DNA from: JBKBMT01 sp046295655
GTDB taxonomy: Bacteria > Pseudomonadota > Alphaproteobacteria > Rhodobacterales > Rhodobacteraceae
Direction: 5' to 3'
Assembly: GCA_046295655.1 (NCBI GenBank)
Contig: JBKBMT010000010.1
Span: 1-54,418, forward strand
DNA: 54,418 bases
The first letter of the stretch is position 1, and each line of letters starts with the position of its first letter. Both the position numbers and the translations under genes were made by a program. Positions 33,516 through 42,287 of the stretch are shown here, one piece after another. A model generated the notes under the pieces. The model was not told the origin of the DNA and ran no database searches. It saw nothing but the letters and a program-made list of their open reading frames with translations.

Positions 33516-34217
33516 TCAGACCACGCGCTGACCCTGGGCCATTGCCCGATGCAGGGCAAAGGACGGGAAGAACAGGAAGATCCAGCCGAAGGTGACAAGC
33601 GCATAGAGCATGGAGACCGGATACAGCGCGCAGGCGAACATGCCCACGCGACCGGCAAGGATCGTGGCCCGGACGGGCGGATGATGGCGCATCAGGGCGT
33701 GAAGAAGCAGCCGGCCACCGTCCAGCGGCTGGATCGGTATGAGGTTCAGGACGGCGAGGAACAGGTTGAAGCTGGCAAAGACCTCCATGTAGAACCCAGC
33801 CAGCAACAGGGTGTCGTCCGTCGCCCGCGTCTCGAGCCCCGCATCCATCACCCGCGGCGCCAGGATCGAGAAGATCGCCCAGAGCGCAAGGTTGGTCAGC
33901 GGTCCCATCGCCGCGATGAATTCGTCGGCGCGGCGATCCGCCCGGGCGTGAAAGCACAGACCCCCGCCCCCGTAGAGCACCACGCGCTGGACCGGAACGC
34001 CCTGCACCCAGGCGCCCCAGGCATGGCCAAGCTCGTGCAACAGGATGGCCAGGACGATCAGGCCGACGACGATCAGCACCTGGCTCAGTTGATCGGGCGT
34101 CCGCGCCCCCGACAGCAGCACGAAGAACGCCAGCAGCATGACCAGCGAAGGCTGGACCTCGATCGGCGTCCCGAACGGGCAGCGAAGGCGGAAAAGCGGG
34201 CGTTCGTCACTGAACAT
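33516..34217 (-). CDS. Site-2-protease-like M50 membrane metallopeptidase
   Basis: A 233-residue integral membrane protein. Zinc motif HELGH at residues 61-65 in a hydrophobic segment, and the second motif NLIPIQPLDGG about 110 residues later, define the M50B family. About five hydrophobic spans are seen and there is no PDZ or CBS domain, so it is a minimal SpoIVFB/S2P-like form. Start at 34217 (MFSDERP) is chosen because the 24-residue extension to 34289 is not hydrophobic and looks non-coding. Substrate unknown. Confidence 0.85.
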   Translation of the reverse strand: MFSDERPLFRLRCPFGTPIEVQPSLVMLLAFFVLLSGARTPDQLSQVLIVVGLIVLAILLHELGHAWGAWVQGVPVQRVVLYGGGGLCFHARADRRADEFIAAMGPLTNLALWAIFSILAPRVMDAGLETRATDDTLLLAGFYMEVFASFNLFLAVLNLIPIQPLDGGRLLLHALMRHHPPVRATILAGRVGMFACALYPVSMLYALVTFGWIFLFFPSFALHRAMAQGQRVV

Positions 34218-34285
34218 TGCAGAACTCGCATCGGCAGAATGACCATGCCGAAGGGATGCAGTCCGAATGGGGCCGGAATGGGCCG

Positions 34286-35200
34286 TCAACCGGCCGGCAT
34301 CGGGGCGGCCGTCTCCGCGGCGCGGATCACCCGCACGGGCGGGCGCGCCGCCTGTTCCGGCCAGTGGCGGCAGTTGAGCACCACCCCGTCGGCGCGGGTC
34401 TCAGCGATCTGTGCAAGCGAGACCTCTGCAATCGCCCAGCCCGGCCGGTCGAGCGCGGTTTCCGCCAGAATGCCGGTTTCCGGCCAGCCGCGGTCGGGCG
34501 GGCCGTAGATGGCTGCGCGGCCGCGGTTTTCCTCGACCCCCGCGCACCATTCGGCAGTGCCCACGAGCGGCGCGTGGACGACCGCGCACTGACCTTCCAG
34601 CGCCCTGGCCATCGAACCGACCCGGACGCGCATGAAGCCTGCGTAGGTCTCGGTGCAGGACGGGGCCAGCAGGATCTCGGCCCCCGCCTCGACCAGGGCG
34701 CGGGCGAGCAGGGGAAACTCGCTGTCGTAGCAGATAAGCACCCCGATCCGGCCGATCGGCGTCTCGAACAGCACCGGTGCCCCGCCGGCCCTGACATCCC
34801 ATTCCTCGCGTTCGAACCGGGTCATGATCTGCTTGTCCTGGTGGCCGATCACCCCGCCGGGACAGAACAGCGTGGCGCGGTTCACCGGCCTGTCGCCCGC
34901 AAAGACCGGCCCCGACCCGCCGAGGATGTGGACGCCGTGCGCCGCCGAAAGCCGCGCAAGGAGCGCATCTGCCGCCGGCCGGTGGCGCGCCGACTCGCGC
35001 AGCGCTCCCTCCAGATCGGCCGCCACCGCGCGGCCGCCCAGACTGGCCAGCTCCATCGCGCCATATTCGGGAAAGACCAGAAGATCCGCACCCTGCGCGG
35101 CGGCCTCGGCGACCCAGCGGCCGATCTTGGCCTCGTAGGCGGCGAAATCCTCGAACCAGTCCAGCGGATAGGCGGCGGCGGCAATGCGAAGCGTGGTCAT
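34286..35200 (-). CDS. Nitrilase-superfamily amidohydrolase
   Basis: A 304-residue carbon-nitrogen hydrolase. The triad is E45 (FPEYG), K123 (QDKQIMTRFE) and C157 (LICYDSEFP). The family includes omega-amidases, N-carbamoyl amino acid hydrolases and related enzymes; nothing here fixes the substrate. GGAGAGCACC precedes the ATG at 35200. It lies 55 bases downstream of pip on the same strand. Confidence 0.88.
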   Translation of the reverse strand: MTTLRIAAAAYPLDWFEDFAAYEAKIGRWVAEAAAQGADLLVFPEYGAMELASLGGRAVAADLEGALRESARHRPAADALLARLSAAHGVHILGGSGPVFAGDRPVNRATLFCPGGVIGHQDKQIMTRFEREEWDVRAGGAPVLFETPIGRIGVLICYDSEFPLLARALVEAGAEILLAPSCTETYAGFMRVRVGSMARALEGQCAVVHAPLVGTAEWCAGVEENRGRAAIYGPPDRGWPETGILAETALDRPGWAIAEVSLAQIAETRADGVVLNCRHWPEQAARPPVRVIRAAETAAPMPAG

Positions 35201-35255
35201 GGTGCTCTCCCTTCCCTGCCGATCCAACCACGGCGCGGGGGCGAAGGCCAGCCGT

Positions 35256-36224
35256 TCAGCGCAGGGCGTCCATCACCCGCACCAGTTCGGCACTGATGCC
35301 CGGCTCCGACAGGGCATGCCCCGCCAGCGGCACCATGCGCAGATCCGCCCGGCGCCAGCCGGCGGCCAGCCGGTGCGCGGCCAGCGGCGGGCAGATCATG
35401 TCATAGCGCCCCTGCACGATGGTCGCGGGGACGCCCGCGACGCGGTCGCGGTTGCTCAGGATCCAACCGTCCTCGGGCAGGAAGGCGGCATTGCGGAAAT
35501 AGTGGTTCTCGAGCCGCGCGAAGGCGCGGGCATATTCGCTGGGGCTTTCGCCGCCGGCGCCTTCGCCGGCGATCGAGGCCAGCGCATTCTCCCACCCTGC
35601 CCAGAGCCGGGCGAACCGCATCTCTTCCATCACGTGACCCGAGAACAGACGCCGGTGATAGGCAGCGATCAGATCGCCGCGTTCGGCCTCGGGAATCGGG
35701 GCGGTGAAACGGGCCCATTCCTCGGGAAAGAAGGCCCCGGCGCCGCCGGCATAGAACCAGTCAAGCTCGGCCCGCGTTGCAAGAAAGACCCCGCGCAGGA
35801 CCAGATGCTGCACCCGGCCCGGATGGGCAATGGCATAGCACAGCGCCAGCGTTGCCCCCCAGCTGCCGCCGAACACCACCCAGGTGTCGATTCCCAGCGC
35901 CTCGCGGATCCGTTCGATGTCGGCGACGAGGTGCCAGGTCGTGTTGGCCTCGACGCTCGCATGCGGCCGCGACCTTCCGCAGCCGCGCTGGTCGAACAGA
36001 ACGGCGCGATAGGCCGCAGGATCGAAATAGCGCCGCATTGCCGGGCTGCATCCGCCCCCCGGACCGCCGTGAAGCACCAGGACCGGCCGGCCGTCGGGAT
36101 TGCCGCACTGTTCGAGATAGATCCGGTGTCCGTCGCCAACATCCAGCAGGCGCTGCTCGAACGGGTCGAGCGGCGGATACAGAAAGTCGGCTGCGCGCCT
36201 GTGTCCTGCTGTCCGGTCCATCAT
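35256..36224 (-). CDS. pip: Proline iminopeptidase
   Basis: A 322-residue alpha/beta hydrolase of family S33 that removes N-terminal proline. The oxyanion segment is HGGPGGG (52-58), nucleophile S121 in FGGSWGATLA, and the acid and His are in GRYDMICPP and AGHALSEP. Length and the DQRGCGRSRPH segment fit Pip rather than general hydrolases. Two adjacent ATGs exist at 36224 and 36221; a TATATA lies only six bases upstream, which would leave a very short leader if used. Confidence 0.92.
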   Translation of the reverse strand: MMDRTAGHRRAADFLYPPLDPFEQRLLDVGDGHRIYLEQCGNPDGRPVLVLHGGPGGGCSPAMRRYFDPAAYRAVLFDQRGCGRSRPHASVEANTTWHLVADIERIREALGIDTWVVFGGSWGATLALCYAIAHPGRVQHLVLRGVFLATRAELDWFYAGGAGAFFPEEWARFTAPIPEAERGDLIAAYHRRLFSGHVMEEMRFARLWAGWENALASIAGEGAGGESPSEYARAFARLENHYFRNAAFLPEDGWILSNRDRVAGVPATIVQGRYDMICPPLAAHRLAAGWRRADLRMVPLAGHALSEPGISAELVRVMDALR

Positions 36225-36282
36225 TGCCCCTATATAACCCTTCGGTGCCTTGCCGCCATGGCCATGCGAAGGAGAGATGCCG

Positions 36283-37023
36283 ATGACCACCACCGTCGAT
36301 CCGGCCGAGATCGCCAAGTTCGAGGCCATGGCCGCCGAATGGTGGAACCCGCACGGCAAGTTCCGGCCGCTGCACATGCTGAACCCCTGCCGGCTGGACT
36401 ACATCACCACCCAGATCGCCACCCAGTTCGGGCGCGACCTGACGGTGCCGGCACCTTTCGACGGGCTGCGGCTGCTCGACATCGGCTGCGGCGGGGGGCT
36501 GCTGTCGGAACCGATGGCGCGTCTGGGGGCGACGGTGGTCGGGGCGGATGCCGCGGCGCGCAACATCCCGGTGGCCCGGCTGCATGCGGAACAGTCGGGC
36601 CTCGCGATCGATTACCGCCACACCACGGCCGAGGATCTGGCCGCCGCGGGCGAAAGCTTCGATGTGGTGCTGAACATGGAAGTGGTCGAACACGTGACCG
36701 ACCCCCTTGCCTATCTGACCGCGTGCCGCGACCTGCTGAAGCCCGGCGGACTGATGATCTGCTCGACCATCAACCGGAACCCGAAAAGCTTCGTCATGGC
36801 GATCGTCGGGGCGGAATGGGTCATGCGCTGGCTTCCGAAGGGCACGCACGAGTGGTCGAAGTTCATCACCCCGGACGAGCTCTACGATCTGATCCGCAAG
36901 GCCGGGCTCACACCTCTGGACCGCAAGGGCATGGTGTTCAACCCGGTCTCCTGGTCCTGGTCGCTGTCCGACCGGGACCTGAGCGTGAACTACGTCACCG
37001 CCAGCGAGCGTCCTGCCGCTTGA
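36283..37023 (+). CDS. ubiG: Ubiquinone biosynthesis O-methyltransferase UbiG
   Basis: A 246-residue class I SAM methyltransferase that performs both O-methylations in ubiquinone synthesis. SAM loop LDIGCGGGLLSEP, then NMEVVEHV and LKPGGLMICSTINRNPKSF are diagnostic for UbiG. The start at 36283 is chosen because AAGGAG lies 8 bases upstream; ATGs at 36250 and 36277 are too far or too close. Confidence 0.95.
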   Translation: MTTTVDPAEIAKFEAMAAEWWNPHGKFRPLHMLNPCRLDYITTQIATQFGRDLTVPAPFDGLRLLDIGCGGGLLSEPMARLGATVVGADAAARNIPVARLHAEQSGLAIDYRHTTAEDLAAAGESFDVVLNMEVVEHVTDPLAYLTACRDLLKPGGLMICSTINRNPKSFVMAIVGAEWVMRWLPKGTHEWSKFITPDELYDLIRKAGLTPLDRKGMVFNPVSWSWSLSDRDLSVNYVTASERPAA

Positions 37024-37071
37024 CCGGCTCGAAACCGTGCCGCAGCCTGCGCTGCGGGACGGAGGGCTGAC

Positions 37072-37989
37072 ATGCAGATCGTGATCCTCGGCATCTTCGC
37101 CGCCGATGCGACCTTCCGCGCCGACCGGCTGCCCGACATGGGCGAGACGCTGATCGGCCGCGGCTTTGCGCTCGGTCCGGGGGGCAAGGGATCGAATCAG
37201 GCGGTGGCGGCGGCGCGGGCCGGGGGTGATGTGGCGCTGGTGACGCGTCTCGGGCAGGATGACTTCGCAGGGTTGGCGCGCAAGATCTGGGCCGCGGCCG
37301 GGGTGCGCGCCGAAGTCGTCAAGGATCCGGAAAGCCATACCGGCGCGGCCTTCATCTTCGTGAATGATGCCACCGGCGACAATGCCATCATCGTGACGCC
37401 GGGCGCGGCGGGTCGGCTGTGCGTCGCGGATGTCGAACGGCATGCCGGGCTGGTTGCCGGAGCGCGGGTGTTTGCAACCCAGCTCGAACAGCCCCTTCCC
37501 GCCGCCCGCCGCGCGCTGGAGATCGCCCGCGCCGCGGGGGTGCGGACGGTGCTGAACCCCGCACCGGCTGCGCCGCTCGACGACGGGTTGCTTGCGCTTT
37601 GCGATGTGCTGACCCCGAACGAGACCGAGGCCGCCGCCCTGACCGGCCTTGCGGTCGCCGACCCCGAAGGCGCGGCGCGCGCGGCGGCAGCGCTGCGCGC
37701 CCGTGGCGCCGGCGCGGTTGCGGTGACACTCGGGGCGCAGGGGGCGCTCTGGCAGGACGCGACGGGAACGGTGCGGGTGCCCGCCTTCGACGCCGGCCCG
37801 GTGGTCGAGACCACGGGCGCCGGCGACGCGTTCAACGGGGCCTTCGCCGTGGCGCTGGCCGAAGGGTTGGACGGCCCGGCGGCGGTGCGGTTCGGCTGCG
37901 CTGCGGCCTCGATCTCGGTCACGCGGCCCGGCACCGCGGCCTCGATGCCGAGCCGGGCCGAGATCGAGGCATTGCTTGCCCGCGGTTGA
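37072..37989 (+). CDS. rbsK: Ribokinase
   Basis: A 305-residue PfkB-family sugar kinase. GGKGSNQAVAAARAGG near residue 40 and the catalytic GAGDAFNGAFAVAL near 250 are present, with the anion-hole DTTGAGD form. Phosphorylates ribose to ribose-5-phosphate in the cytosol. It follows ubiG by 48 bases with no obvious functional link; purine nucleoside turnover is a possible use of ribose but is inference. GGAGGGCTGAC precedes the ATG. Confidence 0.9.
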   Translation: MQIVILGIFAADATFRADRLPDMGETLIGRGFALGPGGKGSNQAVAAARAGGDVALVTRLGQDDFAGLARKIWAAAGVRAEVVKDPESHTGAAFIFVNDATGDNAIIVTPGAAGRLCVADVERHAGLVAGARVFATQLEQPLPAARRALEIARAAGVRTVLNPAPAAPLDDGLLALCDVLTPNETEAAALTGLAVADPEGAARAAAALRARGAGAVAVTLGAQGALWQDATGTVRVPAFDAGPVVETTGAGDAFNGAFAVALAEGLDGPAAVRFGCAAASISVTRPGTAASMPSRAEIEALLARG

Positions 37990-37992
37990 GGG

Positions 37993-38577
37993 TCAGAGAA
38001 GCTGCGCCACCTCGTCGAATCCCAGCCGCGGCTTGCGCGGGCTGTCCGGCCATCTGTCCGGCCAGCCGAGATTGACCAGGAAATTGACCTCCCAGCCGGT
38101 GCCCTCAAGGAATTCCTGCTGCACCCTGGCGGCGTCGAAACCGGCCATCGGACCGCAGCCGAGGCCCAGCGACCGGGCGGCAAGGATGAAATAACCCGCC
38201 TCGATCGTCGCATTGCGCCGGGCCGAGTTCCGCCGCGCCTCCTCGGTCGGATAGTATTTCCGCACGTCCTCCGGTGGCCAGATCTCGGGCAGATGGTCGG
38301 TGAAGTTCAGATCCCAGCACAGGATCGCCGTCACCGGCGCCGCCATGGTCTTGTCATGGTTGCCCCGCGACAGGGCCGGCGACAGCCGCGCCTTGGCTTC
38401 GGCCGATTCGACGAAGACCACCCGCAGAGGCTGCTGGTTGAAGGCGGTGGGGCCGAGCATCGTCAGCCGCACCAGTTCGCGCAGGACGGGGCGCGGGACC
38501 GGGCGGGTCTCGAAGGTCGGGTGGCTGCGGGCGGCGTCGAAGAGCTGGTCAAGCGCGCTGCGGTCGATGGCGGACAT
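37993..38577 (-). CDS. rutE: RutE-like nitroreductase (malonic semialdehyde reductase)
   Basis: A 194-residue FMN-dependent nitroreductase-family protein most like RutE/HadB, which reduces malonic semialdehyde to 3-hydroxypropionate in the Rut pyrimidine pathway. FNQQPLRVVFVES, GPMAGFDAARV and NLGWPDRWPDSPRKPRL are characteristic. No rutA-D genes are in the window, so the physiological role may be general detoxification. Convergent with rbsK with three bases between stops. Confidence 0.82.
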   Translation of the reverse strand: MSAIDRSALDQLFDAARSHPTFETRPVPRPVLRELVRLTMLGPTAFNQQPLRVVFVESAEAKARLSPALSRGNHDKTMAAPVTAILCWDLNFTDHLPEIWPPEDVRKYYPTEEARRNSARRNATIEAGYFILAARSLGLGCGPMAGFDAARVQQEFLEGTGWEVNFLVNLGWPDRWPDSPRKPRLGFDEVAQLL

Positions 38578-38741
38578 GCAAAGGCTCCTTGTAGTGGTCC
38601 ACAGCTAGGTCAACCGGTCGCCTCGGGCCAGCATTGCGGGCAAAACGACTTGCCCTATGCCCCGCCTGCAACATCTGCAAGGCCGCGGCGATGCAGCCCG
38701 CGGCTTGCATGCCGGGTCGTTCCGCGGTCAAAGGAGAACCG

Positions 38742-39245
38742 ATGCACGCGACCTTCATTCCCGATCCCGTGAACGCCCGGGCATTCCGCGATGCCCTCGG
38801 GGCCTTTCCGACCGGCGTCACGGTGATCAGCTGCGTCGGCACGGACGGCCTGCCGGTGGGCATCACGGCCAACAGCTTCGCCTCGCTGTCGCTCGACCCG
38901 CCGCTGATTCTCTGGTCGCCGGCCAAGGCGTCCACCCGGCATGCCCATTTCTGCGCCGCCCGGCATTTCAGCGTGCACGTGCTGGGGGCGGATCAGGCCG
39001 CCTTCGCCGCACGCTTTTCCCGCGGGGGCGAGGGCTTCCATGGTCTTGCCCCGCAGTCGAACGCCGAAGCGGTGCCGGTCCTGGCCGATCCGCTGGTCCG
39101 GTTCGATTGCCGGACCGAGGCGCTGCACGACGCGGGCGACCACACCATCGTCGTCGGCCGCGTCCTGCGGGTGCTGCACCGCGCGGGGGATCCGCTGGTG
39201 TTCGCGCGCGGGCGCTACACCGGACTGCCGTGCCCTAACCGCTGA
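38742..39245 (+). CDS. Flavin reductase-like domain protein
   Basis: A 167-residue FMN-binding split-barrel protein of the flavin reductase family (FRDALGAFPTGVTVISC, GITANSFASLSLDPPLILWS, HFSVHVLGADQ). It likely supplies reduced flavin to a monooxygenase, or acts as a stand-alone NAD(P)H:flavin reductase. AAGGAGAACCG precedes the ATG. It is divergent from rutE (164 bases between), which may hint at an RutF-like pairing, and overlaps the sulfotransferase tail-to-tail by 11 bases. Confidence 0.85.
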   Translation: MHATFIPDPVNARAFRDALGAFPTGVTVISCVGTDGLPVGITANSFASLSLDPPLILWSPAKASTRHAHFCAARHFSVHVLGADQAAFAARFSRGGEGFHGLAPQSNAEAVPVLADPLVRFDCRTEALHDAGDHTIVVGRVLRVLHRAGDPLVFARGRYTGLPCPNR

Positions 39246-40053
39246 GTTTGTGGTGGACTTCGTCGAGGTTGACGGGTTGTGTCGGGTATTTGTTGTCGGG
39301 GTTTTCGAAGTCGTAGTGGAACAGCTGGAAGTCGCGGCGGTAGATGTCCCACATCAGGTGCCGGGCGAGGTCGTCGAAATAGGCCGAGACGGGGTGTTCG
39401 CGTCTGGGTCCGTGGCCTTCGGATTCGTTGAAGCGGGGGATTTCGGCAAGGTTGACCGGGACCGGCGTCTCGGTCAGCGCGAGCACGCCGGCCATGCCGG
39501 CGTCGAAGTGCTCGATCGGGAAGATGGCGCTGTAGCGGCCGCCGTTGGCGATGAAGGTGGCGATGTGGGACGACATCGCCGACCAGTGGATGTCGGGCTC
39601 CATCGGCTTGCGGAACCGGATCGTGTCGCGGGCGAACAGCAGGAAGCGGCGGAAGCTGGCGATCTGGTCGAAGGGCGCGCGGCCGTCCGGGCCGCCGACC
39701 TCGACCCCGTAGCGCTGCACCAGCATCGGCACCAGATTGCCGCGATAGCGCTTGCCGTTGCGCTGGATGCCGCAGATCTTGTCGAAGAACGACGACAGGA
39801 TCCGGCTGTAGGGGTTGCGCACCGCGGTGAAGGCCGGCGCCGCACCGCGCCGCACCGCCGCCTCGATCAGCGGCTGGCTCTCGGGCCGGGCCCATTTGTG
39901 CAGCCCCTCGGCCGCATCGTGGATGTCGCCCTCGAAGAACCGCCCGTGGTCGGAGAAATACAGGATCTGCCCGATCGTCGAACAGGCGCATTTCGGCACC
40001 ACACGGTAGACCAGGCTGCCGCTCTCGGTCATCCAGGTGCCCGGAAACCCCAT
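39235..40053 (-). CDS. Sulfotransferase family 2 protein
   Basis: A 272-residue PAPS-dependent sulfotransferase-like protein. The 5'-phosphosulfate loop is VVPKCACSTIG (19-29) and the 3'-phosphate motif is AVRNPYSRILSSFF (77-90). This family modifies carbohydrates (HNK-1 / chondroitin type) and is often found with surface polysaccharide genes. The start at 40053 follows GGAGGAGGACGGG. The last ~25 codons use A-ending triplets (AAA, ACA, CAA) more than the neighbours, hinting at different ancestry. Confidence 0.82.
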   Translation of the reverse strand: MGFPGTWMTESGSLVYRVVPKCACSTIGQILYFSDHGRFFEGDIHDAAEGLHKWARPESQPLIEAAVRRGAAPAFTAVRNPYSRILSSFFDKICGIQRNGKRYRGNLVPMLVQRYGVEVGGPDGRAPFDQIASFRRFLLFARDTIRFRKPMEPDIHWSAMSSHIATFIANGGRYSAIFPIEHFDAGMAGVLALTETPVPVNLAEIPRFNESEGHGPRREHPVSAYFDDLARHLMWDIYRRDFQLFHYDFENPDNKYPTQPVNLDEVHHKLSG

Positions 40054-40249
40054 CCCGTCCTCCTCCAACCCGGCCCAACCCGCCGGACCCGCCAAACATG
40101 CCGAACAAAACCAGAGCCGCGCCGCCTTTTCAACGCAGCGAAAACCCGTCTATGAAACAATCAGACAAGGAGAAAGGGCGGCCCGACGCCATGGCACGAC
40201 CTGCCCGCCCCCTGCCGCGTCGCCCCGCGGCAAGCCGGCACCCGCGCGC

Positions 40250-41026
40250 ATGCTGAGCTATCAGCACCTCTATCACGCGGGCAATGCGGCCGATGTGCAC
40301 AAGCATGCGCTGCTGGCCTCGGCCCTGGACTACATGGTGCGGAAGGACAAGCCGCTGACCTATATCGAAACCCACGCCGGCCGGGGCCTCTACCGGCTGG
40401 ATGCGCCCGAGGCGGTCAGGACCGGCGAGGCGGCGGCGGGCGTCGGCCGCCTGGAGCGCCGGTTTCCCGCGCAGCATCCGTGGCGGCGGGTTCTGGATGC
40501 CGTCCGCGCCCGGCACGGCGGCGCGGCCTATCCGGGCTCGCCCCTGGTCGCTGCGACCCTCCTGCGCCCCGAGGACCGTATCCGGTTGGCCGAACTACAC
40601 CCGCAGGAGCATGCCGCACTCGCGGCGGCGATGCGGGGAAGCTGGGCGGAGGTGCGCCGCGAGGACGGGTTCGCCATGGCGCAGTCGATCTGCCCGCCCG
40701 ATCCGCGGCGCGGGATCCTGCTGATCGACCCGTCCTGGGAGGTGAAGGAGGAGTATGCGGCCATGCCGGGCCGGATCGCCGCCCTGCACCGGAAATGGAA
40801 CGTGGGGGTGATCGGGCTGTGGTATCCGCTGCTGGACGGTGCGCCGCATGCCCCGATGCTGCACGCCCTTGCGGCGGCGCATCCGGGTGCCCTGCGGCAC
40901 GAGGTGCGCTTTCCGCCGGCGCGTCCGGGCCACCGGATGACCGGATCGGGGATGTTCGTGATCAACCCGCCCTGGGGCCTTCAGGCGGCCGCGACAGAGC
41001 TTGGCCGGATCTTCGACGGCCGGTAG
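40250..41026 (+). CDS. rlmJ: 23S rRNA (adenine-2030-N6)-methyltransferase RlmJ
   Basis: A 258-residue methyltransferase recognised by the start MLSYQHLYHAGNAADVHKHALL, the YIETHAGRGLY SAM segment, SPLVAATLL, and the C-terminal MTGSGMFVINPPWGL. The catalytic tetrapeptide reads DPSW (LLIDPSWEVK) where E. coli has a DPPY-type motif. GC-rich leader from 40054 to 40249 has no clear promoter; a 34-codon open frame from 40152 is not credible as a gene. Confidence 0.9.
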   Translation: MLSYQHLYHAGNAADVHKHALLASALDYMVRKDKPLTYIETHAGRGLYRLDAPEAVRTGEAAAGVGRLERRFPAQHPWRRVLDAVRARHGGAAYPGSPLVAATLLRPEDRIRLAELHPQEHAALAAAMRGSWAEVRREDGFAMAQSICPPDPRRGILLIDPSWEVKEEYAAMPGRIAALHRKWNVGVIGLWYPLLDGAPHAPMLHALAAAHPGALRHEVRFPPARPGHRMTGSGMFVINPPWGLQAAATELGRIFDGR

Positions 41027-41036
41027 GATCGGGCCG

Positions 41037-41918
41037 ATGATGCTTGACTACCATATCCTCGACGTGTTCACCGACCGGCCCTTCGCGGGCAATCCGCTGG
41101 CGGTGGTGCTGGGGGCCGACGGGCTGGACGACGGGCAGATGCTGACGCTCGCGCGCGAGTTCAACCTGTCCGAGACGGTCTTTGTCCAGCGTCCGGCCGA
41201 TCCGGCAAGCACCGCGAAACTCCGGATCTTCTTTCCGACCGCCGAGATCCCGTTCGCCGGCCATCCGACCATCGGCGCGGCGGTCCTTCTGGCGGGGCTT
41301 CGCGGCGGACTGGTGCGGGTCGTTCTGGAGGAACGGGCTGGCCTCGTGCCAGTCACCTTCGACGGCGAGGTGGCAGAGCTTTCCGCTCCGGTGCTGCCGC
41401 ATCTCCATCCCGGTCGGGCCGATGCCCTGCGTGTCGCCGCAGCGCTCGATCTCGCGCCGGGAAGCGTCGGGTTCGGTGCGCATCGGCCCGCGCTTCTGGC
41501 CGGCGGTCCGGCCTTCCTGTTCGTGCCGGTTGCGGACCTTGCCACCCTCGGCATGGCAAGGCCGGTCGAGCCGCACTGGTCGGCGCTGATGGCCGAAGGC
41601 GGGGTGGACAGCGCCTGGCTCTATGCGCCCGAGGGCGACGGGTTCCGCGCGCGCATGTTCTCGCCCGGCGCGGGTATCCCCGAGGATCCCGCCACCGGAT
41701 CGGCCGCGGCCATCTTCGCCGCGCAGCTGCTCGCCGCCGGTGCGCTGCCCGAGGGTCGGTCGCGGTTCCGCATCCGGCAGGGGGTCGAGATGGGCCGGCC
41801 GAGCGAGATCGGACTTGCGGTCGATACGGCGGCGGGTGCGATCCGCGCGGTCAGGATCGCGGGGCGTGCGGTGGGTGTCGCCGAGGGACGGATCAGGATA
41901 CCGCAACGGGAGGGTTGA
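41037..41918 (+). CDS. PhzF family isomerase-like protein
   Basis: A 293-residue protein of the PhzF/diaminopimelate epimerase fold. Marks are the start LDYHILDVFTDRPFAGNPLAVVL, the catalytic Glu in FNLSETVFV, PFAGHPTIGAA and EDPATGSAAA. No phenazine or antibiotic genes are nearby; stand-alone PhzF proteins are common and mostly uncharacterised. Two adjacent ATGs exist; the first (41037) is given. Confidence 0.87.
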   Translation: MMLDYHILDVFTDRPFAGNPLAVVLGADGLDDGQMLTLAREFNLSETVFVQRPADPASTAKLRIFFPTAEIPFAGHPTIGAAVLLAGLRGGLVRVVLEERAGLVPVTFDGEVAELSAPVLPHLHPGRADALRVAAALDLAPGSVGFGAHRPALLAGGPAFLFVPVADLATLGMARPVEPHWSALMAEGGVDSAWLYAPEGDGFRARMFSPGAGIPEDPATGSAAAIFAAQLLAAGALPEGRSRFRIRQGVEMGRPSEIGLAVDTAAGAIRAVRIAGRAVGVAEGRIRIPQREG

Positions 41919-41920
41919 CC

Positions 41921-42214
41921 ATGCCGAAGGGATACTGGGTGGTGCATGTCGATGTGCACGACCCGCAGGCCTACGAGAAGTACCGCACCGCGAATGCCGT
42001 CCCGCTGGCGAAGTATGGGGCCCGGTTTCTGGTCCGCGGCGGCGCGCAGGAGGTCCGCGAGGGTCATGCCCGCGGGCGCAGCGTGGTGATCGAGTTCGAC
42101 AGCGTCGAGACCGCGCGCGCCTGCTACGACAGCCCCGAATACCAGGCCGCGAAGGCGCTGCGCGCCCCGGTCTCGGAGGCCGATCTGGTGATCGTCGCGG
42201 GCTGGGACGGCTGA
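41921..42214 (+). CDS. DUF1330 family protein
   Basis: A 97-residue ferredoxin-like (dimeric alpha-beta barrel) protein matching DUF1330: KGYWVVHVDVHDPQAYEKYR, then ARFLVRGG and RSVVIEFDSVETARACYDSPEYQ. Function unknown. The ATG at 41921 with GGGAGGG upstream is preferred over a TTG two codons earlier. Two bases after PhzF, probably cotranscribed. Confidence 0.88.
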   Translation: MPKGYWVVHVDVHDPQAYEKYRTANAVPLAKYGARFLVRGGAQEVREGHARGRSVVIEFDSVETARACYDSPEYQAAKALRAPVSEADLVIVAGWDG

Positions 42215-42287
42215 CCTCCGGTCGGCGGGCCGGTAACAGCTTGGCGAGGGGGTTTTCTTTGCCAGCCGGCCGGCATAGCTTCGAGCG

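Noticed and set aside
36229..36240. TATATA as a divergent promoter for pip and ubiG
   Set aside because: No convincing -35 at the right spacing on either strand, and it lies too close to the pip start.
40152..40256. 34-codon frame (starts MKQSDKEKGRP) before rlmJ
   Set aside because: Ribosome-site-like sequence lies inside it rather than before it, and the peptide degenerates into Arg/Pro; more likely untranslated leader.
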